A stretch of 64,000 nucleotides of DNA from Candidatus Zixiibacteriota bacterium (GCA_035380245.1 DAOSXA010000003.1:248001-312000), one strand, 5' to 3'. Shown: positions 1-9,191, counted from the first letter of the stretch. Notes: a model not told the origin generated them from the sequence alone. Numbers and translations: made by a program.

Positions 1-576
1 ATAAAAACTCTGCATCAACGGTATGAGATAACCGAAGAAACCCAGGATTACCCGGCTCAGATAAACGACTTGTTCACTATCGGAACGGTACTGCTCGAAT
101 CGGGCCAGGTTACCGAGGCGGCCAAAACTTTCCAGGAGGCTTCGAGACTGTCCCGCCGATCGGATCTGTCCAAGCCCTTGCAGGAAGGTGTCGAGCGGCG
201 CTATCTGTTCAACATGGCTAGAGTCGCTTTGGCCCGCAAAGACCTCGCTACGGCCCAGGCGCGGTTCGCTTCTTATTCCGAACAGATTATGGCACGCAAA
301 GTGCCGGCTGAAATTCGCACGGTGCACCTTCTGGCCGGGATAATCGCTTTGTATGAACGTGATTACGATAAGGCGGTCAAGGAACTCAGTCAGACCGATC
401 GACAGAGTCCCTATGCCTTATTTCAAATGGGGCTGGCATTGCAGGGGAGAGGCGAGTTGGATAATGCCCGCAAGCTGTTCAAGGAAGTCTCCGAATACAA
501 CCAGCCGGGCAGTCTGGAATACGCTCTGGTGCGTGAGAGAGCTATGAATCTGGCCGTTTCTCTTCTGGTACAATAA
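1..576 (+). CDS. TPR-repeat protein, 3' part only
   Basis: The reading frame is open from the first base of the window to a TAA at 574-576, so the gene's start lies upstream. About 191 residues are visible. They are helical and show repeated TPR-like pairs, for example the stretch around residues 30-60 (alternating small and aromatic residues) and the segment with ALFQMGLALQGRGELDNA near residue 140. TPR arrays usually act as protein-binding scaffolds. No catalytic motif or membrane segment is visible in this part. The next gene downstream has its own promoter, so the two are probably not co-transcribed. The function is unknown. Confidence 0.75.
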   Translation: MKTLHQRYEITEETQDYPAQINDLFTIGTVLLESGQVTEAAKTFQEASRLSRRSDLSKPLQEGVERRYLFNMARVALARKDLATAQARFASYSEQIMARKVPAEIRTVHLLAGIIALYERDYDKAVKELSQTDRQSPYALFQMGLALQGRGELDNARKLFKEVSEYNQPGSLEYALVRERAMNLAVSLLVQ

Positions 577-612
577 ACTCATACGGACCGCGTCTCGATA
601 GAGCGATTGTCC

Positions 613-640
613 TTGACATCCTGCTAGGATAGTTTACATT
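613..640 (+). promoter_or_regulatory. promoter of the marR-efflux operon
   Basis: A perfect -35 TTGACA (613-618) is followed after 16 bases by TACATT (635-640), a 4/6 match to the -10 consensus. Transcription would begin near 647, about 40 bases before the marR start codon. Confidence 0.5.
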
Positions 641-654
641 CACAACTATTGTGA
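640..654 (+). promoter_or_regulatory. inverted repeat, candidate MarR operator
   Basis: TCACAA (640-645) and TTGTGA (649-654) form a perfect 6-bp inverted repeat around a 3-base centre. It covers the expected transcription start of the marR-efflux operon. MarR-family dimers usually bind such dyads over their own promoters, so autorepression is the natural inference. Confidence 0.45.
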
Positions 655-688
655 TCAACAACCATAAAATGGATGTAATAACTCTATT

Positions 689-1162
689 ATGATAAAGCAT
701 CCCGACGATCGAAGGCAGGTTTTTGGTAAGTCTCTCGGTATGACAGCTTGGCTGCTTCGGCGTTATACCCAGCAATTACTCGATGAAGCCGGCCTTGCCT
801 TATCATTCGATCACGCTGTAGTCATTCTGAAGACGGGGGATGCCGGGGAATTACCTCAGCATGAGATTGTCGCCTGTCTTGCTCGGGATAAGACCAGTAC
901 GACTCGCTGGCTTGATGATCTGGAGAAACGCGGCCTGGTCAAGCGGAAAACCGCACGGGAGGATCGACGCCACAAGCTCGTTTCGTTGACCGCTCGCGGA
1001 GAGAAACTTCGTGGACCGATTCAGGATGCCCTCGATGAAGCGCACCGGTGTGCCTTGAAGGGGATCGGAGCTCGTGACAAAACGTGTGTGGAAAAAGTTC
1101 TTAAGAGCGTTCGGGAGAACCTGTCTCAGGTGCTTTCGTCGACTGGATGCGTTGAGGGATAG
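689..1162 (+). CDS. MarR-family transcriptional regulator
   Basis: This 157-residue protein has the length and layout of MarR regulators. Helices at residues 5-55 are followed by a winged helix-turn-helix at about 58-105. In that region DKTSTTRWLDDLEKRGLV is the recognition helix and REDRRHKLVSLTARG is the wing, with the family's DxR signature. MarR proteins are dimeric repressors that release DNA on binding small phenolic or lipophilic compounds. The gene sits 80 bp upstream of an RND efflux operon on the same strand and has a dyad over its promoter. It most likely controls itself and the pump. The ligand cannot be told from sequence. The start codon has no clear Shine-Dalgarno sequence. Confidence 0.92.
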   Translation: MIKHPDDRRQVFGKSLGMTAWLLRRYTQQLLDEAGLALSFDHAVVILKTGDAGELPQHEIVACLARDKTSTTRWLDDLEKRGLVKRKTAREDRRHKLVSLTARGEKLRGPIQDALDEAHRCALKGIGARDKTCVEKVLKSVRENLSQVLSSTGCVEG

Positions 1163-1242
1163 CGAGATCGCTGATTGAAAAGAAGGTTGTTCCGATCCCG
1201 ACAGAACCTGGGATCGAATTAGAATAACAGGAAAGGTGTTAC

Positions 1243-2382
1243 ATGACACGTGCCGCAAAAATAGTATTCCCGGTAGTTATCCTGGTGGCAGGAATCGGTT
1301 TGATGTTTCTCTTCCTCAGTTTTCGCGGAACTGAGTCCAAGCGGACTCCGCCCCCGAGAACCCGTACCGTTGAGGTGGAGGAAGTGGTGCTGGAAGATAT
1401 CGTTTCGCAGATCGAAGTATATGGTCGAATCGTCAGCGCCCAGCCGATCGATCTGGTAAGTGAGGTCGCCGGTGTGCTGGTTGACGGCGATCACAACTTC
1501 CGGCCGGGTGCGTTGTTTCGGCGCGGTGAAATGATGATCAAGGTTGATGATCGACAGGCGACCTATAGTCTGAATGCTACCGAGAGTCAACTCCTGAATG
1601 CTCTGGCCTCGGTTTTACCGGAAATAAAGATCGACTTCCCCGATCAATACAAAGTTTGGCAGGGCTATTTCGAAGCCTGTAATTTTGATGAGCCGTTACC
1701 CTCGATGCCGGAAGCGGCCAATGCTAAAATGAAGCTGTATCTTTCGCGCTACAATGTTTACCAGCTATATTTTCAGGCTCTGGAGCAGGAGGTCACTCTG
1801 GAGAAACACCATTTTGTGGCGCCTTTCGATGCCAGTGTGGTTTCGGCGAGTCTCCGAGCCGGATCGGCCGCTCGTGCGGGTAGTGTGATCGGTTCAATCG
1901 TTAATCTGGAGGCGATGGAGGTAGAGTTTCCCGTAAGTATCAACGATGTCCCCTGGCTCAAAATCGGGGCTGTCGTGACGCTGCATTCACGGGAATTGGA
2001 CAAGGATTTCAATGGCCGGGTGGTTCGAATAGGGCAGAGTATCGATAAGAACACCCAGACGATTAAAGCTTATGTACGTTTGGAAAATGCCGGGGATGCG
2101 ATAATCGACGGAACTTTCGTTGAAGGGCAGATCCCGGGTCAAGAGCTTGCTTCAGCCATTGCCGTACCTCGTTCGGCGATTTATGACGACCACTATGTTT
2201 ATTTGATTCGTGACGGCGCTCTGCAATTGCAGTCGATCGAGATCGCTCGTAAGGAGACTGAGATAGCATTGGTCAACGGCGGTTTGAAGAACGGTGATAG
2301 TCTCGTCATACAGATGCTGCAGGGAGTAGCTCCGGGTGATCCTGCCCGGCCGAGACAGAATATCGGGCAGGAGGGCATTTGA
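1243..2382 (+). CDS. RND efflux membrane fusion (periplasmic adaptor) protein
   Basis: A 379-residue HlyD/AcrA-type adaptor. An N-terminal hydrophobic segment (residues 6-26) anchors or exports it. Split lipoyl-like halves follow (around 70-100 and 195-225), separated by an unusually short hairpin region, then a beta-barrel domain and a membrane-proximal domain to the end. Adaptors of this family bridge an inner-membrane RND pump and an outer-membrane TolC channel. AGGAAAGG lies 6 bases before the ATG. The stop codon overlaps the start of the pump gene by one base (TGATG), which indicates translational coupling. Confidence 0.9.
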   Translation: MTRAAKIVFPVVILVAGIGLMFLFLSFRGTESKRTPPPRTRTVEVEEVVLEDIVSQIEVYGRIVSAQPIDLVSEVAGVLVDGDHNFRPGALFRRGEMMIKVDDRQATYSLNATESQLLNALASVLPEIKIDFPDQYKVWQGYFEACNFDEPLPSMPEAANAKMKLYLSRYNVYQLYFQALEQEVTLEKHHFVAPFDASVVSASLRAGSAARAGSVIGSIVNLEAMEVEFPVSINDVPWLKIGAVVTLHSRELDKDFNGRVVRIGQSIDKNTQTIKAYVRLENAGDAIIDGTFVEGQIPGQELASAIAVPRSAIYDDHYVYLIRDGALQLQSIEIARKETEIALVNGGLKNGDSLVIQMLQGVAPGDPARPRQNIGQEGI

Positions 2383-5300
2383 TGGGTAAACTCATCCGTT
2401 ACTTTGTCCGCTACCCGGTATGGGTAACGGTTCTCATGTTCTCACTTCTGGTCTTTGGTCTGATCGGTCTGGCCAACATGCGTTATTCGTTTTTCCCTGA
2501 GACGCGCCCCGATCGAATTACGATCCAATTGCCTTATCCCGGGGCTTCACCGGAAGAGGTGGCCGAGGGAGTAGTTCTCAAAGTTGAAGAAAACCTCGAA
2601 GGACTTGACGGAGTCGAGCGGGTAACATCGGTCTCCAGCGAGAATGTCGGCGTTGTCACGGTGGAAGTAGTCCAGGACTACAACATGGATAAAGTGCTGG
2701 CCGATATTAAAAATGCCGTGGACGGTATCAATACTTTCCCCGACGATGCTGAAGAGCCGGTGATTCAGGAAGAGAAGTTCCGGTCACGTTCTTTGTCGGT
2801 GTTGATTTATGGGGAGACCGATCTCTATCAGCTCAAGTATATCGTTGAAGATTTCCGTGATGACTTATTGGCCATTGACGGGCTATCACAGGTTGAAATC
2901 GAAGGTCTTCCCGATCTGGAATTTGCGATTCAGGTTTCAGAAGCCGATCTGGAACGGTATGGTCTACGATTTGATGAAATCGCAACAGCTGTGCAGGAAG
3001 CCAATATCAATATCTCCGGCGGTAAGTTCGATACTCGGAACGAAGAAATTCTCATCCGCGCCTGGGGCCGCGGGTATTATGTGTCTGACTTGTTGGCGAT
3101 ACCGATCCGTGGTAATTCCGACGGTTCAGTTGTACGGCTCGCGGATGTTGCCGAGGTGGTTGAACGCTGGGAAGACAATCCGGTACGGCGGTTTTATAAT
3201 GGTCAGAATGCGCTTATTCTGAACATTGACCAGACCTCCAGTGAGGATATTCTCTTCATTGCAGACACCACCTATACTATGGTAAATGCTTTCAATGACG
3301 CCAATCCCTCGGTGCATGCCATTGTCTGGGACGATCGTACCGTGCTGCTTCGGCAACGTCTTGATATGCTGGTGCGCAACGGCTTGATTGGTTTGCTGTT
3401 GGTGGTCGGATCGTTGGGTTTCTTCCTTAATCTGCGATTATCGTTCTGGGTGGCAATGGGTATTCCTCTTTCGTTCGCGGGCATGTTTCTGGTTGTTTCT
3501 GCCTGGGGAATCACGATTAATGCCATCTCCCTCTTCGGCATGATTCTGGTGGTCGGTATCCTGGTAGATGATGCCATCGTGGTCGGAGAAAATATCTTTG
3601 CCAAATGGGAACAGGGGGTGCCGGCGGTAAAAGCTGCAATTGACGGAACGATGGAGGTCATTGCACCGGTTGGAAGTTCGGTTATTTCTACCGTCATCGC
3701 TTTTCTGCCTTTCTTCTTTTTAGACGGCATGCTTGGCAAGTTCATCTGGCAAATGGCACTGGTGGTTATTGCATCTTTGTTGTTCTCGTTGCTCGAGGCG
3801 TTTTTCATTTTGCCGTCACATTTGGCTCACTCCAAAGCTCTTGATCGTAGTCGTGAAACCTCGGCGATCAGGGTGCGAATCGAGCGTATTATCAGTGCCA
3901 TGACACACAAGGTTTATGCGCCCATGTTGCGCTGGTCACTACGTAATCCGACGGTGACGCTTATGATTCCCGCAGCCATGGTGTTGATAACGATCGGCTT
4001 GATGGGCGGGCGTATAATTGGTTTTACGTTTTTCCCGTATGTCGACGGCGACACCGTGCCGGTTAATTTATCTCTGGTAGCCGGCAGCCAGGAAGCGGAG
4101 ACTAACGCCGTTCTCAGTAGAATAGAAAAAGCTACCTGGGAAGTGGCTCGGAAATTGAAAGAAGATCGTCCCGACAGCCTTGATGTAATCACCGGTATCA
4201 AGCGCAATATCGGCGCCAACTCATTGGGAGAGAGCGGCAGTCATACCGGTCAGCTTACTATTCAGCTACTGGATGGTGAACGACGCGATATGGACAGTTA
4301 CGTGATCTCCAATATGATAAGCGATCAGGTCGGACCGGTTCCCGAAGCGGAGCAGATTACGTTCGGTCGTACGAGTTTCTTCGGCAAACCGGTTTCGATA
4401 AGTCTGCTCGGTAAAGATGCGGGCCAGTTGGAAATCGCCCGGCAGCTCATGAGAAAAGAGATCAGCGATTTCAGCGCACTTAAGGATGTAACCGACACTG
4501 ACCAGAGGGGACGGCGTGAGTTGTCTATTTCCCTTAAGCCGCGTGCTCACGCGCTCGGTTTAACGGTGCATGACATAGTCGGACAAGTGCGGCAGGCCTT
4601 CTATGGCCAGGAGATTCAACGAATCCAGCGCGGGCGTGATGAGATCAAAGTCTGGGTGCGATATCGCGACGAAGATCGTAGCGCCCTTGGCTTTCTCGAT
4701 CAGATGCGCATCCGGACACCCGGCGGTGAAGAATACCCTTTCAATGAACTGGCGTCTTATCAGATTGCCCGGGGTATTACGCAGATATCCCATCTCGATC
4801 GTAAACGGGAGGTACGCGTGGAGGCTAACCTGACCGATGCCACCGCCAGTCTGCCGCCGATTCTCGAAGAGATCGAGATCGATGTTCTCCCGCGTGTGAT
4901 GAGTCAGGTTAATGGTGTAACCGCTTCGTTCGAAGGTCAGTCCCGTGATCAGGATAAAATGTCCGGATCGATCGCTAGAGTGTTCCCGATAGCTTTTTTC
5001 GGGATGCTGATTCTCGTAATTCTGGTGTTCAGGTCTTATGCCCAGGCAATGCTGATTTTCTCGTTGATTCCGATCGGTGTCCTTGGAGCAATTTGGGGGC
5101 ACGGAATCCAGGGATTGGATGTGAACATGCTGTCGGTTATCGGTATCATCGCTTTGTCCGGAATCGTTATCAATGACAGTATCGTTTTAGTATCACAGGT
5201 CAATCGTTATCTAAGACAGGGGATGAAGGTTGAGGACGCGGTTTTCAAGGGTGGGATCGACCGTTTGCGTCCCATTCTGCTCACTACTCTGACTACGGCC

Positions 5301-5546
5301 CTGGGATTGGCGCCGTTGATTTTGGAAACGAGTCGCCAGGCGAAATTCCTGATACCAATGGCAATATCCGTAGCCTACGGCTTAGTGTTTGGCACCATGG
5401 TGCTGTTGTTGATTCTTCCGGCAGCTTTCGTGACACTAAACAAGCTGCGGGTGAAATGGCATGTATCGGTTTTAGGTGAGACGAATGTGGTGCCGGAGAA
5501 TCTGGAACCGGCGGTCAAGGAATTGCACGAGGAGTTGGCTGAATGA
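2382..5546 (+). CDS. RND-family efflux transporter (AcrB/MdtB type)
   Basis: At 1,054 residues this has the full length of HAE-type RND pumps. An N-terminal membrane helix (about 10-30) is followed by a large periplasmic loop, a cluster of membrane helices (about 330-540), a second periplasmic loop and a final helix cluster (about 860-1010). The proton-relay aspartate pair is present in GILVDDAIVVGENI (around residues 390-405), and IVINDSIVLV marks the equivalent late helix. It exports small molecules using the proton gradient, together with the adjacent adaptor and TolC-like protein. The ATG at 2382 overlaps the previous stop; a TTG one codon earlier is less likely. The substrate is unknown. 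Confidence 0.95.
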   Translation: MGKLIRYFVRYPVWVTVLMFSLLVFGLIGLANMRYSFFPETRPDRITIQLPYPGASPEEVAEGVVLKVEENLEGLDGVERVTSVSSENVGVVTVEVVQDYNMDKVLADIKNAVDGINTFPDDAEEPVIQEEKFRSRSLSVLIYGETDLYQLKYIVEDFRDDLLAIDGLSQVEIEGLPDLEFAIQVSEADLERYGLRFDEIATAVQEANINISGGKFDTRNEEILIRAWGRGYYVSDLLAIPIRGNSDGSVVRLADVAEVVERWEDNPVRRFYNGQNALILNIDQTSSEDILFIADTTYTMVNAFNDANPSVHAIVWDDRTVLLRQRLDMLVRNGLIGLLLVVGSLGFFLNLRLSFWVAMGIPLSFAGMFLVVSAWGITINAISLFGMILVVGILVDDAIVVGENIFAKWEQGVPAVKAAIDGTMEVIAPVGSSVISTVIAFLPFFFLDGMLGKFIWQMALVVIASLLFSLLEAFFILPSHLAHSKALDRSRETSAIRVRIERIISAMTHKVYAPMLRWSLRNPTVTLMIPAAMVLITIGLMGGRIIGFTFFPYVDGDTVPVNLSLVAGSQEAETNAVLSRIEKATWEVARKLKEDRPDSLDVITGIKRNIGANSLGESGSHTGQLTIQLLDGERRDMDSYVISNMISDQVGPVPEAEQITFGRTSFFGKPVSISLLGKDAGQLEIARQLMRKEISDFSALKDVTDTDQRGRRELSISLKPRAHALGLTVHDIVGQVRQAFYGQEIQRIQRGRDEIKVWVRYRDEDRSALGFLDQMRIRTPGGEEYPFNELASYQIARGITQISHLDRKREVRVEANLTDATASLPPILEEIEIDVLPRVMSQVNGVTASFEGQSRDQDKMSGSIARVFPIAFFGMLILVILVFRSYAQAMLIFSLIPIGVLGAIWGHGIQGLDVNMLSVIGIIALSGIVINDSIVLVSQVNRYLRQGMKVEDAVFKGGIDRLRPILLTTLTTALGLAPLILETSRQAKFLIPMAISVAYGLVFGTMVLLLILPAAFVTLNKLRVKWHVSVLGETNVVPENLEPAVKELHEELAE

Positions 5547-6874
5547 GGAAGACCATAAGGAAAGCATTCGCTATAGTCGGATCGGTGGCGGTTTTAGTCT
5601 TGTTGACGGGAGTAGTCGCTGCACAAGAACCGCTCACTTTCGAGAAAGCGGTTGAGATCGGTTTGCAGCAAAACTACAGCATTCGCATCGCTCGCAACGA
5701 AGCCCGAGTCACCGAGAACAACCGCGGTCTGGGCACGGCCGGATTTCTTCCCAAAGTGGATTTGAGCGGCAGTACCACTAAAACTGATGCCGATGAATCA
5801 TCGACCTCACCAAGCAGTGTCGGCGACAGTAAAACCGACAACAGCACGGCTCAGATAGCGTTGCAATGGACCTTATTCGACGGTTTCCAGATGTTTGCCG
5901 ATAACCGTCGGTATCGCGAACTTGCCCGGTTGGGAGAGGCTCAGGCACGAGCAACCATTGAGGGCACCGTCATGGAGATCGGTACGGCCTTCTTCAACCT
6001 GGTGCAACAGGATCTGCTTCTCGATGTAGCTCGCCAAACGAGGGACATCTCAGCCGATCGTTTGCATCAGAGCGAGGTGCGCCACGAAATCGGCGGAGCT
6101 TCCTCGACCGATTTTCTCAATGCCCAGGTATCGTACAATCGCGATGCTGCCAGCCTGCTGAATCAGGAATTGAGTCGTGAAGAAGCGGTTAAGGCGTTGA
6201 ATTTGTTGCTCGGTAGGGGAGCGGACGAGCTGTTACAGGTTGTCCCCGAAATCGATATTCCTCCGTTCAGTCTGGTGACCGATTCGGCTATCAGTCTCGC
6301 GATGGAAAGCAACAGCGGGCTTAAGCTGCAACGCAGCAACGCCCAGGCAGCGCTTATGTCCCTTCGAGCCAGCCATTCACCGTTCATGCCGAAGGTTTAT
6401 TTCAACGCTTCCTACAGCTATACCGATCGGACCGTGACTCCCGATGCCGGTGGCGGGTATTCCACGGAGACTTCCAGTTCCACATTCGGTCTTTCGGCTG
6501 CCTGGAATATATTCAACGGACGCCGTGACCGGATCGCGGCTCAAAATGCCCGCATTACCCTCAACAACGAACGACTATCACTTCGTGATGCGGAGAACCA
6601 GCTTCGCGGCGACGTGCTTCAGGCGATGGACGATTTCCGTCGTCAATTGGAATTGGTCGAGCTGGAACGACAGAACGTTAAGGCCGCTGAACAGCAATTG
6701 CAGCTCCAGCGGGATCGGCTTGAGGTCGGTGGGGTATCTTCGCTGGAATTCCGTGATGCGCAGACCGCTTTGGTTCAGGCGCAGACTTCATTGATCAGCG
6801 CCGAGTATCAAGCTCGGTTAACCCGACTCGGTTTGGATCGTTTGCTCGGTCAGCTTCTGAGCGATACGATGTAA
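5543..6874 (+). CDS. TolC-like outer-membrane efflux protein
   Basis: A 443-residue protein with a cleavable signal peptide (residues 1-28, ending VVAAQ) and two tandem outer-membrane-efflux repeats of about 190 residues. These are rich in heptad coiled-coil helices, for example the stretch near residues 355-410 with repeated Q, L and R. TolC-family trimers form the outer-membrane exit duct of tripartite pumps. The ATG overlaps the pump stop codon by four bases (ATGA). It is the last gene of the operon and is followed by a strong terminator hairpin. Confidence 0.93.
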   Translation: MRKTIRKAFAIVGSVAVLVLLTGVVAAQEPLTFEKAVEIGLQQNYSIRIARNEARVTENNRGLGTAGFLPKVDLSGSTTKTDADESSTSPSSVGDSKTDNSTAQIALQWTLFDGFQMFADNRRYRELARLGEAQARATIEGTVMEIGTAFFNLVQQDLLLDVARQTRDISADRLHQSEVRHEIGGASSTDFLNAQVSYNRDAASLLNQELSREEAVKALNLLLGRGADELLQVVPEIDIPPFSLVTDSAISLAMESNSGLKLQRSNAQAALMSLRASHSPFMPKVYFNASYSYTDRTVTPDAGGGYSTETSSSTFGLSAAWNIFNGRRDRIAAQNARITLNNERLSLRDAENQLRGDVLQAMDDFRRQLELVELERQNVKAAEQQLQLQRDRLEVGGVSSLEFRDAQTALVQAQTSLISAEYQARLTRLGLDRLLGQLLSDTM

Positions 6875-6882
6875 CTTACTTA

Positions 6883-6909
6883 CGGGGTTGTCTGAATCGA
6901 ACAACCCCG
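6883..6909 (+). terminator. Rho-independent terminator of the efflux operon
   Basis: CGGGGTTGT (6883-6891) pairs perfectly with ACAACCCCG (6901-6909) around a 9-base loop and is followed by TTTTGT. It lies 9 bases after the TolC-like stop codon and 13 bases from the convergent rsgA stop. Confidence 0.85.
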
Positions 6910-6921
6910 TTTTGTATCCGG

Positions 6922-8025
6922 TTATTTCATCCCGCGACGTTTCAGTCGTTCATGTTCTTCTTTATATCGCTTGATTTTTTTCCCAAAGGCGCGATCCGCA
7001 GCACGCCGTTCACGTTCGTTCTGCCTTTGTCGGAGATGATTCATCTCTTTTTCGAGACGCAGGTAAGACTGATACCTCTCTTCCGTCAGGTCGCCTGATT
7101 CGATTGCGGACATAACGGCGCAACCCGGTTCGCCGCGATGGCTGCAATCGGCGAAACGACAGTTCACGGCCAGTTCTTCAATATCGGCAAAAGTCTTGCG
7201 GAGTCCCTCTTGATCTTCCCAGGCATGAATCTCACGCATTCCGGGAGTATCGATAACCATCCCGCCGTCGGGGAAGCGGATCAGTTCACGATAGGTAGTA
7301 GTATGTCGTCCGCGTCCGTCGCCGTGACGAACTCGGCCCACCTCTTGCCGTTCACTGCCGAGCAGGGTGTTGATGATCGATGATTTCCCGACACCTGATG
7401 AACCTAACAGGACCAGGGTAAGGCCCGGTTTTATGCGTTCCTTGAGTTGGCCAATCCCCACCTCGGTGACGGCACTGGCGGCAATGACCGGAACGCCGAA
7501 ACAGACGGCTTGTATTTCCGCCACTCGACCTTCGACATCATCGCACAGATCCGCCTTGTTGAGCACCACGATCGGTTCGGCGCCGCTGTCCCAGGCAATC
7601 GATAAATAACGTTCGATACGACGTACGTTGTAATCATTGTCAAGGCCCGTAACCAGCAAAGCAATGTCTACATTGGCTGCCAGTACCTGCTGTTCGGGAC
7701 GTCCCAGGCCGCTCTTGGCGCCGCCCGATGCCGTAGCTTTACGGATGAAGGCGGTTCGACGAGGAAGAACGGCATGGATAAGGCTGCGCTCATGGTCGAT
7801 CGGTTCGACGGCAACCCAGTCACCTACGGTCGGGTAAGTTTCCGGTCCGGTTGCTTTATGACGGAAGCCGCCGGTGACATCAGCCTGTAACTCGGCCTGC
7901 TCGGTCTGCAGGTCATAGCCGGTCCTTTGCCGACAGGTAACCCGCGCCGGTTGTAATCCGATTGCGGCATATTCGGCGAAGGTTGCCTCGAAGAACGGAC
8001 TCCAGCCCAAATCTATCAAACTCAT
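6922..8025 (-). CDS. rsgA: small ribosomal subunit biogenesis GTPase RsgA
   Basis: A 367-residue circularly permuted GTPase. An OB-fold N-terminal region is followed by the G4 motif NKAD (156-159), then the P-loop GSSGVGKS (208-215) and DTPGMRE (259-265). The C-terminal zinc knuckle uses C289, C294, H296 and C302. RsgA binds the maturing 30S subunit and uses GTP hydrolysis as a late assembly check, releasing factors such as RbfA in well-studied bacteria. AAGGAAT precedes the ATG at a normal distance. The gene seems monocistronic, because a terminator on the same strand lies just upstream. Confidence 0.96.
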   Translation of the reverse strand: MSLIDLGWSPFFEATFAEYAAIGLQPARVTCRQRTGYDLQTEQAELQADVTGGFRHKATGPETYPTVGDWVAVEPIDHERSLIHAVLPRRTAFIRKATASGGAKSGLGRPEQQVLAANVDIALLVTGLDNDYNVRRIERYLSIAWDSGAEPIVVLNKADLCDDVEGRVAEIQAVCFGVPVIAASAVTEVGIGQLKERIKPGLTLVLLGSSGVGKSSIINTLLGSERQEVGRVRHGDGRGRHTTTYRELIRFPDGGMVIDTPGMREIHAWEDQEGLRKTFADIEELAVNCRFADCSHRGEPGCAVMSAIESGDLTEERYQSYLRLEKEMNHLRQRQNERERRAADRAFGKKIKRYKEEHERLKRRGMK

Positions 8026-8121
8026 TGCAGTATATTCCTTACATTATATCCATCTGTTCGGATGAGGATAGTTATGATCTCTGGTGAGTCTAGGCTCTGC
8101 GCCGCGGCAGGCAAAAAGAAA

Positions 8122-8137
8122 CCTTCCCGGAGGAAGG
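8122..8137 (-). terminator. Rho-independent terminator of a short transcription unit
   Basis: Read on the minus strand, CCTTCC and GGAAGG pair around a TCCG tetraloop of the stable UNCG class, with a C-G closing pair. TTTCTTTTT follows directly. An extra G-U and A-U pair lengthen the stem to eight. It sits between the 19-codon frame and rsgA. Confidence 0.8.
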
Positions 8138-8164
8138 CTGAAACGAGCAGATCGGATAGTTGAT

Positions 8165-8224
8165 CTACCGGATGTTGCCTCCGAGGCGCACTACGACCGA
8201 GACTTTTTTCGCTACGGCTGTCAT
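8165..8224 (-). CDS. candidate 19-residue small protein
   Basis: An ATG at 8224 opens a 19-codon frame: MTAVAKKVSVVVRLGGNIR. It is basic, with a hydrophobic centre. AAAGGAGG (8235-8242) lies 10 bases before the ATG. A TTG at 8248 in the same frame would give 27 residues but would place the SD inside the frame. The unit has its own promoter (TTGACA at 8296-8301) and its own terminator (8122-8137), giving a transcript of about 150 nt. I do not recognise the protein. Alternatives are a leader peptide, or a small RNA whose SD-like sequence has another role. Confidence 0.4.
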   Translation of the reverse strand: MTAVAKKVSVVVRLGGNIR

Positions 8225-8271
8225 ACGGAATACGCCTCCTTTCTTCAACATCAAGTTCACTTCTTACGCAT

Positions 8272-8301
8272 CTAATAAAAATCGTTTGTTGTATTTGTCA
8301 A
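8272..8301 (-). promoter_or_regulatory. promoter of the short transcription unit
   Basis: On the minus strand a perfect TTGACA (8296-8301) is followed after 18 bases by TATTAG (8272-8277). Transcription would start near 8265, about 40 bases before the small frame. It lies just beyond the stop codon of the DUF4184-type gene. Confidence 0.5.
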
Positions 8302-8326
8302 GGAAAACCGATATGGCCCGGAACCT

Positions 8327-9115
8327 CTACTCCTGCCTGTACGGGTCTTGAATCAAATGTCTTATACGGAAACGTACCCCGACCAGCGAATACAAGCATG
8401 ACCACCAGAAAAAACCAGCCCATACGCCAAGGCCGAAAGTGGCCAGGTCGCTGACGTTATGTTCGTATAACTCTAAAGCAATTGTAGCTACCACCAGCCC
8501 GCAGACCAATCCGGTTCCCCAGAATATCAATTTTGTATACGTGTTGGGCTCCGGTACAGCTCTCGTGGCAGGTCTGACAAGTCCGGTTTTAAGCAGATAC
8601 CAGGGAATGAAAATCAACCCAAAGAGGGAACTGAGATGTTGTAACAGGCGATATACGGGACGATTGAAACCGAATAAGTCAACAGGTGTGGTTAGCACCG
8701 GGAACATCCGGACAATTTCTCCGCTGCCGTGAGTCGCAGCATCCCAGAAAAAATGACTCAGTGCGCCAATGAGGACAGATGAGATCAATATCAGCCAGTC
8801 GCGGCCGGAGACCAGACGGAAATGATTCTCTACCAGATTTCCAATACGATAGACAATAGCGTGCGGGCAATTAAGAATGAGCGGACGTTTGACGAGCCAT
8901 TGAAAAGCCAGGGTAAAGAGTATCCCGGCCGGGAGACAAAACTGGAACAGGCCGGGCCAGCTATGACTGAGTCCGCGATGGGAGGTGTCAGCCATCAGGA
9001 AGTAGATCAAGTCGGGAGACATCGCCCCCGCCATGAGGCCGGACAGTGAAACGCATTTGGGGAAATACCGCTTCAGGGGCAGCACTATCGCTGGATGTGA
9101 AGTGGTAAACGGCAT
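8327..9115 (-). CDS. DUF4184-type integral membrane protein
   Basis: A 262-residue membrane protein with about six hydrophobic helices. The N-terminus has the pattern typical of this family (PFTTSHPAIVLPL) with SPDLIYFL about 25 residues later. HRGLSHS and SHFFWDAATHG supply conserved histidines and aspartates within or next to helices. This pattern resembles membrane-bound metal-dependent hydrolases of the YdjM/LexA-binding type. No function is established for DUF4184 proteins. No clear Shine-Dalgarno sequence precedes the ATG. The 301 bases between this gene and rsgA hold the short transcription unit described separately. Confidence 0.8.
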   Translation of the reverse strand: MPFTTSHPAIVLPLKRYFPKCVSLSGLMAGAMSPDLIYFLMADTSHRGLSHSWPGLFQFCLPAGILFTLAFQWLVKRPLILNCPHAIVYRIGNLVENHFRLVSGRDWLILISSVLIGALSHFFWDAATHGSGEIVRMFPVLTTPVDLFGFNRPVYRLLQHLSSLFGLIFIPWYLLKTGLVRPATRAVPEPNTYTKLIFWGTGLVCGLVVATIALELYEHNVSDLATFGLGVWAGFFWWSCLYSLVGVRFRIRHLIQDPYRQE

Positions 9116-9191
9116 ATACGATTATAGTCAGGATGGATGCGATAGTTCAACTTACAATCGTGGCGACTGGAGAAAAATCGTAAACCGATAA

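Noticed and set aside
8084..8351. Two 63-codon frames on the plus strand between rsgA and the DUF4184-type gene
   Set aside because: They run against the short transcription unit on the minus strand, lack ribosome binding sites and resemble nothing known.
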